Assembly: GCF_028598805.1 (NCBI RefSeq)
Contig: NZ_JAQRFI010000014.1
Coordinates: 30,077-94,076 of the forward strand
From: Xenorhabdus yunnanensis
GTDB lineage: Bacteria > Pseudomonadota > Gammaproteobacteria > Enterobacterales > Enterobacteriaceae
Direction: 5' to 3'
Length of the DNA: 64,000 nt
Each line of letters starts with the position of its first letter. Position 1 is the first letter of the stretch. Positions 10,653 to 19,832 of the stretch are shown in pieces. The position numbers were made by a program, and so were the translations under genes. Below the pieces are notes generated by a model. It did not search any database and was not told where the DNA came from. It saw only the letters and a program-made list of their open reading frames with translations.

Positions 10653-12316
10653 GTATTGAATTTAATCGCTGGCCTGAAGCATTGTCACAGCGTTATCGTC
10701 AACGTGGCTACTGGCTGGACCTTCCCCTTTGCGACATACTCAGTCGTCAGGCTGACAACGAAAATATCGCGCTGGTTTGCTCAAATCATCAATCCGCTAA
10801 TCATCAATACAGCTATCAACAATATATCTATCAACAATATAGCTATCGTCAGCTCAATCAGCTGGCGGATAATCTTGCGGCTTCCCTCAAGCACCGTGGT
10901 GTCCGGCATGGGCAAACCGCATTGGTGCAGCTAGGCAATATCGCGGAATTTTATATCACCTTTTTTGCTTTACTGCGTTTGGGCGTGGTTCCCGCCAATG
11001 CGCTGTTCAGCCACCAGCGTAGTGAGCTATTGGCTTATGCCGAGCAAATTAAACCCTCACTCTTGATTGCAGACCGTAGCCATTCACTATTTTCTGATGA
11101 TGTTTTTATTCACGAACTGCATACCCGCAACTCTTCACTGACAAATATATTTCTGCGGGGAGATAACCTCAGCCCAATAGATTTAACCGCATTATCTGAT
11201 GAAAAAACAGACAATTTTATCGCTACACCCACGCCAGCGAACGAAGTGGCTTTTTTCCAGCTATCGGGTGGCAGTACAGGTATCCCCAAGCTGATCCCCC
11301 GAACTCACAATGATTACTACTACAGTATTCGTGCCAGCGTTGATATCTGCCATTTCAATGGGCAAACACGCTATTTGTGCGCCCTCCCTGCCGCACATAA
11401 TTATCCGATGAGTTCACCGGGAGCATTAGGGGTTTTTTATGCAGGGGGACAGGTGATTATGGCTAATGATCCCAGTCCATCAAGTTGCTTCCCTTTGATT
11501 GAACAGCATCGGATTAATGTTACTGCTTTAGTACCTCCTGCGGTAAGCCTGTGGCTGGAAGCCATCGCACTGACAGGGGATAAATCACCCATTGAAAGCC
11601 TGGCGTTATTGCAGGTAGGAGGTGCTCGCCTGAGTGAATCACTGGCACGGAGGATACCTTCAGAACTGGGTTGCCAATTACAACAGATATTTGGCATGGC
11701 TGAAGGGTTGGTTAACTACACACGTTTAGATGATGACGAACAAACCATTTTCACTACACAGGGCCGTCCGATTAGTGATGATGATGAAGTGTGGGTCTCC
11801 GACTCTCTGGGTAACCCACTACCACATGACACTCCTGGCCTGCTGATGACTCGTGGGCCTTATACTTTCCGTGGATACTACCAAAGTCATCTATATAACA
11901 GCCAAGTGTTTGATGAAAATGGTTTTTACTGTTCGGGTGATTTAGTTATTCAAACAGAGAAAGGTTATCTAAAAGTTGTCGGTAGGGAAAAAGATCAAAT
12001 TAATCGTGGGGGCGAAAAGATTGCGGCAGAGGAAATAGAGAATTTACTGTTACGCCATCCACTCGTGCTGCATGTCGCATTGATCGCTATTCCTGATTCA
12101 CTGATGGGCGAAAAAAGTTGCGCCTATGTCGTTACCCGCGAAGAGGTAAAGTCAGCCATATTGCGGCGCTTTTTACGTGAGCAAGGTATCGCTGATTACA
12201 AACTTCCCGACCGTTTTGAAAACGTTCCGTCCCTTCCTATGACGCCTGTCGGAAAAATTGATAAACAGAAATTACGCCAAATCGCACGCAGCACATTCAT
12301 TCATGCCGCCCCCTAA
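10649..12316 (+). CDS. entE: 2,3-dihydroxybenzoate-AMP ligase
   Basis: A 555-residue stand-alone adenylation enzyme that activates 2,3-dihydroxybenzoate with ATP and loads it on the aryl carrier domain of the EntB-like protein. Motifs: [19 protein letters not shown] (P-loop), [22 protein letters not shown] and [16 protein letters not shown]; the catalytic lysine is in PVGKIDK near the end. It starts inside the entC stop (ATGA). Near residue 55 it carries an in-frame repeat of YQQY units, giving a glutamine/tyrosine-rich insert I do not expect in the family. Confidence 0.94.
   Translation: MSIEFNRWPEALSQRYRQRGYWLDLPLCDILSRQADNENIALVCSNHQSANHQYSYQQYIYQQYSYRQLNQLADNLAASLKHRGVRHGQTALVQLGNIAEFYITFFALLRLGVVPANALFSHQRSELLAYAEQIKPSLLIADRSHSLFSDDVFIHELHTRNSSLTNIFLRGDNLSPIDLTALSDEKTDNFIATPTPANEVAFFQLSGGSTGIPKLIPRTHNDYYYSIRASVDICHFNGQTRYLCALPAAHNYPMSSPGALGVFYAGGQVIMANDPSPSSCFPLIEQHRINVTALVPPAVSLWLEAIALTGDKSPIESLALLQVGGARLSESLARRIPSELGCQLQQIFGMAEGLVNYTRLDDDEQTIFTTQGRPISDDDEVWVSDSLGNPLPHDTPGLLMTRGPYTFRGYYQSHLYNSQVFDENGFYCSGDLVIQTEKGYLKVVGREKDQINRGGEKIAAEEIENLLLRHPLVLHVALIAIPDSLMGEKSCAYVVTREEVKSAILRRFLREQGIADYKLPDRFENVPSLPMTPVGKIDKQKLRQIARSTFIHAAP
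10811..10849. repeat. 15-bp tandem repeat inside entE
   Basis: AGCTATCAACAATAT (10811-10825) and ATCTATCAACAATAT (10826-10840) are followed by a partial unit. Together they code for repeated [10 protein letters not shown]. Confidence 0.8.
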
Positions 12317-12335
12317 CGTATCACAGAGGTATAAA

Positions 12336-13226
12336 ATGAGTATTCCAACACTTAATGATTATCTTCTCCCCACCACTCAAGAATTACCAACCAATAAAGT
12401 GAATTGGTCACTTGATGGCAAGCGTGCCGTGCTACTCATTCATGACATGCAAAATTATTTCCTCAATTTTTGGCAGGCTGACAGCCCGCTGGTGAAGCAG
12501 GTTATCAATAATATTGCGCGCCTAAAAACCATATGTAAAAAGCAGGGAATACCGGTTTTTTACACAGCCCAGCCCAATCATCAGAGCAATGGAGACCGAG
12601 GATTGCTGAATGATATGTGGGGAGCGGGATTAAATCAGTATCCTGAACAGCAAAGCATTACTGAAGCATTGACGCCTGAAAGTGATGACACTGTATTAAC
12701 CAAATGGCATTATAGTGCCTTTCAACGCTCAGATTTGGAGCAACAACTGAAAGTTATGGGGCGTGATCAATTAATCATCTGCGGTATTTATGCGCATATT
12801 GGTTGCATGACAACAGCCACAGATGCCTTTATGCGTGATATCCAACCTTTTTTTATCGCTGATGCACTGGCAGATTTCAGCCACGATGAGCACATCATGG
12901 CATTACGTTATATTGCCGGTCGCTGTGGTCGTGTACTGACAACAGAAACACTGCTTAATGAACTATCCCCGCAACCTGTTCAACCTGAATGGACGCGTGA
13001 ACGTCTCCGAGCTGAAATTTTACCTCTATTGGATGATGATTGCGGTGATATTGATGATCATGAAAATATGCTGGATTACGGTCTCGACTCGGTGAACATC
13101 ATGTCACTGGCGGCACGCTGGCGCTATGAGAGTCATCATCAGATCGATTTTATCTCACTAATGAAAACCCCAACATTAGCAAACTGGCTCATTCTGCTGA
13201 CTGGTAAACCAGAGTCCAAACAATGA
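12336..13226 (+). CDS. entB: Isochorismatase with aryl carrier domain
   Basis: A bifunctional 296-residue protein. Residues 1 to about 205 form the isochorismatase domain (LLIHDMQNYF, TKWHYSAF, GIYAHIGC), which turns isochorismate into 2,3-dihydro-2,3-dihydroxybenzoate. The last 75 or so residues are an aryl carrier protein with the phosphopantetheine site DYGLDSVN. It therefore both makes the aryl precursor and presents the aryl thioester to the NRPS. The frame extends upstream to 12258, but AGAGG ahead of the ATG at 12336 and the family N-terminus favour 12336. It overlaps entA by 4 bp. Confidence 0.94.
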   Translation: MSIPTLNDYLLPTTQELPTNKVNWSLDGKRAVLLIHDMQNYFLNFWQADSPLVKQVINNIARLKTICKKQGIPVFYTAQPNHQSNGDRGLLNDMWGAGLNQYPEQQSITEALTPESDDTVLTKWHYSAFQRSDLEQQLKVMGRDQLIICGIYAHIGCMTTATDAFMRDIQPFFIADALADFSHDEHIMALRYIAGRCGRVLTTETLLNELSPQPVQPEWTRERLRAEILPLLDDDCGDIDDHENMLDYGLDSVNIMSLAARWRYESHHQIDFISLMKTPTLANWLILLTGKPESKQ

Positions 13227-13996
13227 ACATAACTTTTGATTTCAGCGGTAAACATGTTTGGGTCACAGGGGCAGGACGTGGCATCGGCTATCACATTGCC
13301 AGTCGATTCAGTCAGGCCGGAGCGAATGTCATCGGATTGGATCTGGCATTTCCCGATCCTGATTTGCCTTTTACTGCCTATAAGTTAGATGTCAGTGACC
13401 ATATCTCCGTGAGTCGGCTCTGCCGGGAATTACTCACAGCAGAACCTCACTTAGATGTGCTGGTCAATGGTGCTGGCATCCTGCGCACAGGACGTACAGA
13501 AACCCTGAGCTGGGAAGATTGGCAACAATGTTTCAACGTCAATGCCGGCGGAGCGTTTAACCTATTTCAAGCCGTGATCCCGCAATTTCAACGACAACAC
13601 AGTGGAAATATTGTTTCTATTTGCTCGAACTCCGCTCATGTTCCAAGAGTTGAAATGTCTGCTTATGGTGCTTCTAAAGCTGCCATGCGCAGCTTGTGTC
13701 AGAGTGTCGGGCTTGAATTGGCTCCCTACGGTGTGCGCTGTAATCTGGTTTCTCCCGGTTCAACGGATACGCCAATGTTACATGCCATGTGGAGAAATGA
13801 TATGCGGCAAAGCGCGGCATCCAGACAAAGCATGATTGATGGCTTTCCTGACAAGTTTAAGGTAGGTATTCCTTTGAAAAAAATTGCCTTGCCGGAGGAA
13901 ATTGCAGATGCGGTTCTTTTCCTTGCTTCTGATCTCGCCAGTCATATCACCATGCAGGATATTGTCGTTGATGGTGGTGCAACTTTGGGTAGCTGA
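13223..13996 (+). CDS. entA: 2,3-dihydro-2,3-dihydroxybenzoate dehydrogenase
   Basis: A 257-residue short-chain dehydrogenase: NAD-binding TGAGRGIG near residue 13, NNAG-equivalent VNGAG, catalytic SAYGASKAA and late SPGSTDTPM. It makes 2,3-dihydroxybenzoate in the last step of the aryl branch. It is the last gene of the receptor-entC-entE-entB-entA run, and all the joins from entC onward are short overlaps except entE-entB (about 20 bp). Confidence 0.92.
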   Translation: MNITFDFSGKHVWVTGAGRGIGYHIASRFSQAGANVIGLDLAFPDPDLPFTAYKLDVSDHISVSRLCRELLTAEPHLDVLVNGAGILRTGRTETLSWEDWQQCFNVNAGGAFNLFQAVIPQFQRQHSGNIVSICSNSAHVPRVEMSAYGASKAAMRSLCQSVGLELAPYGVRCNLVSPGSTDTPMLHAMWRNDMRQSAASRQSMIDGFPDKFKVGIPLKKIALPEEIADAVLFLASDLASHITMQDIVVDGGATLGS

Positions 13997-14113
13997 GCTG
14001 AAAAATCACCATTAAATATTACCCAAACGAAAATATATCCTAGTTATTAATTAACCTAAATTCAGGTTATACTGCCGCTCTTTTTATCCTTTTTGTAACT
14101 TATAGAACACACA

Positions 14114-14641
14114 ATGGAACGTTTTTTTGAAAATATGATGTACGCCTCTCGTTGGCTACTTGCACCAGTTTATTTCGGCTTATCATTGGCATTACTTGCT
14201 CTTGCGGGAACTTTCTTCCATGAAATCTATACCATAGCCATGACTCTATTAGGCAAGTATATTGATTCTCACGGTAAAATTGTAGAAATGACCGAAGCTC
14301 TCCTAATCCTGAAACTGCTTTCTCTGATAGATATGGCTATGGTTGGTGGGTTGGTGGTCATGGTGATGTTTTCTGGCTACGAAAACTTTGTCTCACGTCT
14401 GGATATCGACGCACACAAAGAAAAACTGAGTTGGTTGGGGACAATGGATGCCTCTTCACTCAAGAGTAAAGTTGCAGCCTCAATTGTCGCTATTTCTTCC
14501 ATTCACTTGCTGCGTATCTTTATGGAAGCCCAGTCATTGCCAGACAATAAACTTATGTGGTATGTCATTATTCACCTCACCTTCGTTTTATCTGCATTTA
14601 TAATGGGATACCTTGATAAAATTACCCGCAATCATCACTAA
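14114..14641 (+). CDS. yqhA: UPF0114 inner-membrane protein YqhA
   Basis: A 175-residue membrane protein beginning [20 protein letters not shown], closely matching what I recall of YqhA/UPF0114. At least three hydrophobic segments are visible (about 13-35, 70-90 and 150-168). Its function is unknown. It is separated from entA by 117 bp and is probably its own unit. A possible -10 TATACT lies near 14070. Confidence 0.88.
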   Translation: MERFFENMMYASRWLLAPVYFGLSLALLALAGTFFHEIYTIAMTLLGKYIDSHGKIVEMTEALLILKLLSLIDMAMVGGLVVMVMFSGYENFVSRLDIDAHKEKLSWLGTMDASSLKSKVAASIVAISSIHLLRIFMEAQSLPDNKLMWYVIIHLTFVLSAFIMGYLDKITRNHH

Positions 14642-14667
14642 GTGATCAATCAAATTAACAAGCATCT

Positions 14668-14703
14668 CCTGACGCCAATTGAATTCAATCGGTTGGCATC
14701 AGG
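14668..14703. terminator. Hairpin between yqhA and terW-like gene
   Basis: CCTGACGCCAA (14668-14678) pairs with TTGGCATCAGG (14693-14703) with one mismatch; the loop contains TTGAATTCAA, itself palindromic. It lies between two converging genes, so a shared terminator is likely although no T-run is present. Confidence 0.5.
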
Positions 14704-15184
14704 GGATTCGCCGCTTTGATATGCTCCCGTTCATATTCTCTTTTAACAACTTTTCAATAAACTGATCCACCACCATTTCAACCACTTCACTTCTGGTTGT
14801 TTCCAGACGATTGGCCAGACCATCAATTTTTCTGAGCACAGACATTCTCAGAGAAAGAGAAATAGGCTTTTTCTTCTCTTTATCAAGGAAAACATGACTG
14901 GTGGCTTCTTCAGCTTTGAAGCTGAGATGCTGGACAAGCAATTCTTCAATCCTTTTCACATCCTTCTTGGCCAGCATTCCTTTATCAACTAACTGATAGG
15001 TATTACCCATTTTGCTAAACCGGATATCAGCGCAGTAAAGATCTCTCAATTCCCGTAATGCACGCGTTAATGTTGGCTCCGAACAATTGAGTTCCCTAAT
15101 GATCTTAACTTTACTAACCGGTTTGCCATGTGAAAGTAATAAAGTTAACTTAAAATTTCTGAATTGTTTGGGATTGAGCAGCAT
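14699..15184 (-). CDS. terW: TerW-like transcriptional regulator (HTH + RHH)
   Basis: A 161-residue protein with two DNA-binding-like parts. The N-terminal 60 residues form a winged helix-turn-helix (SKVKIIRELNCSEPTLTRALRELRDLY). Residues about 100-150 look like a ribbon-helix-helix (KPISLSLRMSVLRKIDGLA, then a TRSEVVEMVVDQFIEKLL helix). From memory this fits TerW, the regulator in ter clusters, and the position beside the ter genes supports it. An 8-bp palindrome (TTAGGGGT/ACCCCTAA, 15199-15218) sits just before the start and could be an autoregulatory site or an attenuator. The symbol is from context. Confidence 0.65.
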   Translation of the reverse strand: MLLNPKQFRNFKLTLLLSHGKPVSKVKIIRELNCSEPTLTRALRELRDLYCADIRFSKMGNTYQLVDKGMLAKKDVKRIEELLVQHLSFKAEEATSHVFLDKEKKKPISLSLRMSVLRKIDGLANRLETTRSEVVEMVVDQFIEKLLKENMNGSISKRRIP

Positions 15185-15198
15185 TTTTTATTACCAAG

Positions 15199-15218
15199 TT
15201 AGGGGTAAAAACCCCTAA
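15199..15218. promoter_or_regulatory. Palindrome upstream of terW-like gene
   Basis: Perfect 8-bp arms TTAGGGGT and ACCCCTAA flank AAAA, 14 bp before the regulator start. It could be an operator, or the end of the leftward operon. Confidence 0.4.
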
Positions 15219-15325
15219 ACTTCCTACTATTAACTAAAAAATAATTTTCAGAATAACCACTATCACAGGTAAATCAATATCAAAACAAATTAAAATCATT
15301 AATAATATTTTACCTGTTCCGGGTT

Positions 15326-16249
15326 CTATGCTGCTTCAGGCTCTATACCATAATGTTCTGCTCTCGCAAGAATATTCACCGCCCAGCGTTGATGGGTGGC
15401 AGGTTCACACATCACTCCCTGTGATTTAAAAACAGCCTTACTGGAACTGAGAACATTCAGCGCTTCAGCGTGATCATGGGCGCTGACCATCAACGCTCGT
15501 TGGATGCATTTAATCTGCCTTGGATGTATGGCCGTTTTTCCCACCAGACCGTGGGCAATATCTAACTCAAGCTCTTTCTCAAGCAATTTCAAGTCGTCAA
15601 TATGCTCACAAACTGGCGCAGTCAGGACAAATCCCCGTGCAACAAAAACGGCAATCAACATTTTAATGACATATCCCATTGGACCATCATAAAGGGTGAA
15701 ATTACGGGAGCGCCGCAGAGACATAACATTCATCAGATCATTACCGCCAATGCGTAAGGCAATAATGCGATCCTTGCAAGGGTGAATTTTGAGAATGTCG
15801 GCAAGCTGATTCATTTTCTGAACATCAAACACCTCTTCACTTTCCAGTGTTGGCATGATGCACAGATGAGTTGGACCAATGATATCCCACCAACCGGATA
15901 ATGAAGCGTGGGTAAATTTGGGTAAAACCAGTCCATCAATGGCACTGAGATTCACATTGGCAACCAGATATTTCGCCATCATTTCATTACGCGCCCGGAT
16001 AAAAATCAGGGGACGATGGCTTTCGGCATTAGAAGAAAAACTATCAGCTTCCGCCAATGCTTGCATAATCTCCCTGAGATTTTCGATGGCAGCAGGAATC
16101 TCCTGCTCACTGACCGCATCTTCCAGACAAATAACCAGAGAACGCAGATTAGGGATCTTATTCTGCAATACAATTTCTGCAATATTTTGGCGGGTAGCAG
16201 GTATATACAGAGTGGCGCCAAGTTGGTATGGAGAAGGAATCGGTTTCAT
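15326..16249 (-). CDS. HpcH/HpaI-family aldolase (citrate lyase-like)
   Basis: A 307-residue TIM-barrel C-C lyase: LVICLEDAV (acidic metal/CoA pocket), FIRARNE, LRIGGNDLM and the terminal GKTAIHPRQI typical of HpcH/HpaI proteins. Aldolases of this kind recur in the biosynthetic module linked to Ter systems, which is predicted to make a nucleoside-like metabolite; the real substrate is unknown. It shares one base with the upstream StiP gene, so the block is an operon. It is the last gene of the leftward biosynthetic run. Confidence 0.85.
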   Translation of the reverse strand: MKPIPSPYQLGATLYIPATRQNIAEIVLQNKIPNLRSLVICLEDAVSEQEIPAAIENLREIMQALAEADSFSSNAESHRPLIFIRARNEMMAKYLVANVNLSAIDGLVLPKFTHASLSGWWDIIGPTHLCIMPTLESEEVFDVQKMNQLADILKIHPCKDRIIALRIGGNDLMNVMSLRRSRNFTLYDGPMGYVIKMLIAVFVARGFVLTAPVCEHIDDLKLLEKELELDIAHGLVGKTAIHPRQIKCIQRALMVSAHDHAEALNVLSSSKAVFKSQGVMCEPATHQRWAVNILARAEHYGIEPEAA

Positions 16250-17328
16250 CAGACGACCTTTTTGATGATAGTTACAGCACGATATTGACCTATTAGAGCA
16301 CCGACTTCCGTAATCACTACATTTTTCTGACGTGCTAAGTGAACCAATAGGGCAACATCAGGATCATCCTGAGAACGCACAAGTACATGTTCTGGCACAC
16401 GCCGTAATACTGCGCGGGTTGCTTCTGCAATACCGGGTTTAATTCGGTTAATACTGTCAATCCGGTATTTTTCAACAAGATCGGAAATCACTGTTTTGCT
16501 CAATTGCTGCAAAGGCGCTTTTTCCTGCGACAACCAAACAGCTTCGGGTATAGTGGCCACATCCAATTGATCTCGCCAATCAGCAACAGTATCCACCAAC
16601 AAGCGACTGCATTCAAACTTGATCAGGTGATCACACTGCATACAACCGTGCAAACCTTCTTCACACCAGATCGAACGCGATATCAGACCCGATACCGGTG
16701 CCCCCATAATGCCAAAAGGAATCAACCAATCATCATCGCTGGCTGCCAGCCACGAACAGCCACAAGGATCAGCCAAAACCACCAGTCTAGGGATCCCTGA
16801 ATAACCGTCCCGCCCCGCCAAAGATCGCGACAGTTCTGTGGTAATCGCACCTTTGCCTGTCCAGCCATCAACAAATACCACCCCATCCGTGCCATGTTCC
16901 TGCTCGATATACGATAAAGCTGTATTATCAATGCCACGATCCCGAATAATGCTGATGCCATAATGATAAGAACGCTTGCCCATTTTTCTGAGGGCCTGAT
17001 GCAACATAACCCCCAAAGGAACACCAGCCCTGACTAAACTGACCAACACAATCGGCGTATCACCAAAGCGGGCTATCAGTGCCTTGGCTAGCATAACAAC
17101 TTCCGTTGCCAGTCGAACAGCCCCTTGTTCAAGCGCTTTATCAAACAGTTCAAGGTGATAAGGCGTTGGCTCTGGCTCCTGACTTAACATATCTGAATAA
17201 TGACGAACGCCAGACTGGATCAACTGCTCTTTAACATCGACAGGTGTCATCTCAATTTGAACGGGTTCCAGCAGAAATTGAACATCATCAGAAGCATAAC
17301 TCCCAGAGAAAGGGGGAAAGCTATTCAT
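16249..17328 (-). CDS. StiP/PRTase_1 protein with C-terminal PELOTA-like domain
   Basis: A 359-residue protein. Residues about 30-240 match the StiP (PRTase_1) family: LVSLVRAGVPLGVML, SIIRDRGID, VFVDGWTGKGAIT. The last ~80 residues (INRIKPGIAEATRAVLRRVP, then VLVR) look like the PELOTA-like RNA-binding domain that follows StiP in Ter-linked operons. Database names call the family a cysteine protease; the fold resembles a phosphoribosyltransferase, so I leave the activity open. It overlaps the HAD gene by 8 bp. Confidence 0.8.
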   Translation of the reverse strand: MNSFPPFSGSYASDDVQFLLEPVQIEMTPVDVKEQLIQSGVRHYSDMLSQEPEPTPYHLELFDKALEQGAVRLATEVVMLAKALIARFGDTPIVLVSLVRAGVPLGVMLHQALRKMGKRSYHYGISIIRDRGIDNTALSYIEQEHGTDGVVFVDGWTGKGAITTELSRSLAGRDGYSGIPRLVVLADPCGCSWLAASDDDWLIPFGIMGAPVSGLISRSIWCEEGLHGCMQCDHLIKFECSRLLVDTVADWRDQLDVATIPEAVWLSQEKAPLQQLSKTVISDLVEKYRIDSINRIKPGIAEATRAVLRRVPEHVLVRSQDDPDVALLVHLARQKNVVITEVGALIGQYRAVTIIKKVV

Positions 17329-18124
17329 TATTTACAGCTCCAAATAAAGCATTCATTAATATGTCAGAAAACTGACTTTGCCGGGGCATACCAAACCAAT
17401 CACAAAGTTGCATAAAACGGTGATCGCTCAGACTATCTCCCAGGCCAATAACCGGGAAAACGCCTCTCTCGGCGTGAAGCCTTTGCAAAAGGTGATGAGT
17501 AGCCAAGCCCTTGTCAACACACTTTGGCAGCACAGTAAGATTGTTATTGTTTTGATGAAAGTAGAAATTTTTATGTAAATCAAAGCATTGATGGAGTTTA
17601 TTCTCTTGAGCCAAGGCTTCAGCCAGTATATTAAGCTCATTCAACCTATCTTGATTACGGTGTTTAATAATCAGGAAAACCGGCATATCACCATACTCAT
17701 AATCAATGCGTGCCCATGCATCCATGCCATAAGACGCGATCAAACAATGGCTCAAATGTTCCAACTCACACAATTTATCCCGATACGACATCAATTCCGA
17801 TAGTACGTGCGATTGCCAATACTCATCAACAGAACCTTCTGGCGTAAGGATCACCGCGCCATGCGAGGCAATTCGCCAAGAACTGAAAGGAATTTGTACA
17901 CGGCTGAGTTGTTCTGTATTTCTGGCTGTGACCGGAATAACCTCAGCACAAGCCAGCAACCAATCAACTAACATGGACTGTTCTTCGGTCATATAACTGT
18001 GGGGAGAATTTTTCCGATCCAACGCTCCCACCCGGAAAGTCGATGTATCCGATATTTCTTTCAGCTTCCGGCGAGATTGAAATAATGTGTCATCAAGATC
18101 GGTCAAAAATACGGGCTTAATCAT
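17321..18124 (-). CDS. HAD-family phosphatase of the Ter-linked module
   Basis: A 267-residue HAD hydrolase: nucleophile motif FLTDLDDTLF at residues 6-15, motif II VTARN and motif IV GLGDSLSDHRFM. A cap domain lies between. It probably removes phosphate from an intermediate made by the neighbouring phosphoribosyltransferase-type enzymes. It overlaps both flanking genes by 8 bp, which points to translational coupling. Confidence 0.85.
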   Translation of the reverse strand: MIKPVFLTDLDDTLFQSRRKLKEISDTSTFRVGALDRKNSPHSYMTEEQSMLVDWLLACAEVIPVTARNTEQLSRVQIPFSSWRIASHGAVILTPEGSVDEYWQSHVLSELMSYRDKLCELEHLSHCLIASYGMDAWARIDYEYGDMPVFLIIKHRNQDRLNELNILAEALAQENKLHQCFDLHKNFYFHQNNNNLTVLPKCVDKGLATHHLLQRLHAERGVFPVIGLGDSLSDHRFMQLCDWFGMPRQSQFSDILMNALFGAVNNE

Positions 18125-19316
18125 ATCCGACGATCTCTACAACCGGAGAAACTTGGACAAGTTGTGCCATCAACGCCGGATCAACGGACAATTTTGGCGT
18201 TTCAAGACAGAGCAATATACGGTCAAACTTCTGGTGCGCGACATTGTAGAGAAAATTCGGAATGCTAAGCCCGTAATTATCTGTAAAAGCCATTACTGAT
18301 TGAATAGCATGACCGCAAGAGATAGGGGAACGGGTTGTCGAACCAAACACCACCGATGCTCCTTCCTGCTCAAGCCGCTCAGCAAGCAGGAACGGCTGCC
18401 AGACAAATTCACTGGAACCCAATACCAACACATTTTCACCCGCTTTGGCCCTGATTGTTGTACCAATATCGCACTGAATTTCATCCAGGCCCAAACGCCC
18501 CCAATTCTGTTGGCCGATAATGCTGACCTCTCCCCGAGCCGTCACATTAACTGGAGGCATCACCGGAACAGGAGCAGATATATCAGCATCCCACTGCCAG
18601 TTTCCTTCAATCAGAGACACCACAGAAACCGGCAATGGACTGCGTTTCACAATCGATTCTCCACTCCAGTCCGTTAATGTCACGGTGACAATATGTTCAA
18701 TATGCTCAAGCCCTGCATTACGCAGCGCATCCAGCAAATTCAGGAACGTGTTACCCGTAGTTGCTTCATCATCAATCAAAACCAGAGTTCTGGCATTTAT
18801 CACCCTTTGGTGCAAGCGGTTTTCTGCTGGCCAATAAATCAGATGATCCGTAGCATGACTGTGATTTTCCTTAAACTCACACAATAAGTCTCCATCAACG
18901 GGATGGCGTGTTGAAGTCAAGAAAACTGACTCATCAACTTTGTGTTTCGTTTCCTGAAACACGCCCGCAGCTAGCCCGACCGCCGTTTCTGCCATACCAA
19001 TATACAGGGCTGGGCCGGGAAGATTAGTAGGAAACTGCCCAGACAATTGCTGGTAAATCGAACGCATGATTGATGGCTTGACCGGAATATGTCGTCCCAA
19101 GACCTTACTGACAAATAAGAAGGCCCTTTTGGGATTACGGCGTTCAGCGATATCAAACAATGTTTCCAGAGAGGCTGTGCCACGGGAAGCCATCACCGTC
19201 AACGTCCCACTGTTTAATTTTTTTTGATAAATCTGTTCTTGAACAACCTGTTTCTTATGGTTTTGTTTTTTATAATTTTGTTTTTTATAAACATGGGTGT
19301 CACCCAACACAGTCAT
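18117..19316 (-). CDS. Phosphoribosyltransferase with TRSP domain
   Basis: A 399-residue fusion. The PRPP-binding loop LVLIDDEATTGNTFLNLLDA near residue 180 marks a PRTase_2 domain. The C-terminal part contains VLVLGSSEFVWQPF and the naming motif of TRSP (GSTTRSPISCGHA). The first ~30 residues are a lysine/glutamine-rich tail built of a 15-bp repeat (YKKQN-YKKQN-HKKQ). This part could be extra, with the true start further in; MASRGT at residue 42 is a candidate. It is the first gene of the leftward biosynthetic run. Confidence 0.85.
   Translation of the reverse strand: MTVLGDTHVYKKQNYKKQNHKKQVVQEQIYQKKLNSGTLTVMASRGTASLETLFDIAERRNPKRAFLFVSKVLGRHIPVKPSIMRSIYQQLSGQFPTNLPGPALYIGMAETAVGLAAGVFQETKHKVDESVFLTSTRHPVDGDLLCEFKENHSHATDHLIYWPAENRLHQRVINARTLVLIDDEATTGNTFLNLLDALRNAGLEHIEHIVTVTLTDWSGESIVKRSPLPVSVVSLIEGNWQWDADISAPVPVMPPVNVTARGEVSIIGQQNWGRLGLDEIQCDIGTTIRAKAGENVLVLGSSEFVWQPFLLAERLEQEGASVVFGSTTRSPISCGHAIQSVMAFTDNYGLSIPNFLYNVAHQKFDRILLCLETPKLSVDPALMAQLVQVSPVVEIVGYD
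19246..19290. repeat. 15-bp tandem repeat at the start of the PRTase-TRSP gene
   Basis: TTTTGTTTTTTATAA at 19261-19275 and 19276-19290 is preceded by a diverged unit at 19246-19260. It is translated as KKQNY-type units on the minus strand. Confidence 0.85.
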
Positions 19317-19390
19317 GATGTTGCCTTTTAAAAAATTTCAGCGCATTTCGGATGATTGATGAAAACAATGACTCTTTTTCATCAATCAAA

Positions 19391-19470
19391 TTCAGCTATT
19401 CAGCTATTCAGCTATTCAGCTATTCAGCTATTCAGCTATTCAGTTATAAACATATTCAGTTATAAACAAT
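19391..19470. repeat. 9-bp tandem repeat in the ter control region
   Basis: The unit TTCAGCTAT is repeated about six times from 19391 to about 19443. Two copies of ATTCAGTTATAAAC-like sequence follow. It is non-coding, upstream of the leftward operon. Confidence 0.85.
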
Positions 19471-19732
19471 AGTTAAATGGTTAGATTGCCAAGTCACCAA
19501 AATGTTAATCTGTTAAATAACCATAATTAAATACCATAACTGTCAGAATTTACTCTTAATTTGGTGTGATAAAAATGGCAGTCTAGAATCGGCAATAAAC
19601 ATATGTCAATCATATTATGATTTTTTAGTGTAAAATTTGTTTGACTTTTTTTTATGAAAAAGAAATCATAAACTATGAAGCCAGATCGCTTCCTATCATA
19701 CGATTAACAGCCAGATATACTGTTTATGGGAA

Positions 19733-19775
19733 TCATAATATGACAGATTTCAGCTATCTATTTGTCATATTATGA
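19733..19775. promoter_or_regulatory. Inverted repeat upstream of terZ (candidate TerW operator)
   Basis: TCATAATATGACA (19733-19745) and TGTCATATTATGA (19763-19775) are perfect 13-bp arms with a 17-bp spacer. A further copy of the right arm core, CATATTATGATTTTTTA, lies at 19611-19627, and the same 17 bases recur at 19766-19782. The site sits about 60 bp before terZ. Confidence 0.6.
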
Positions 19776-19832
19776 TTTTTTAATACGTCAAATTGCCGTG
19801 ATTCACCGACAAACAGGATAGAGGTGTCATTA

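Noticed and set aside
19824..19832. GTG start for terZ
   Set aside because: The ATG at 19833 has better spacing to GAGG and matches the TerZ N-terminus.
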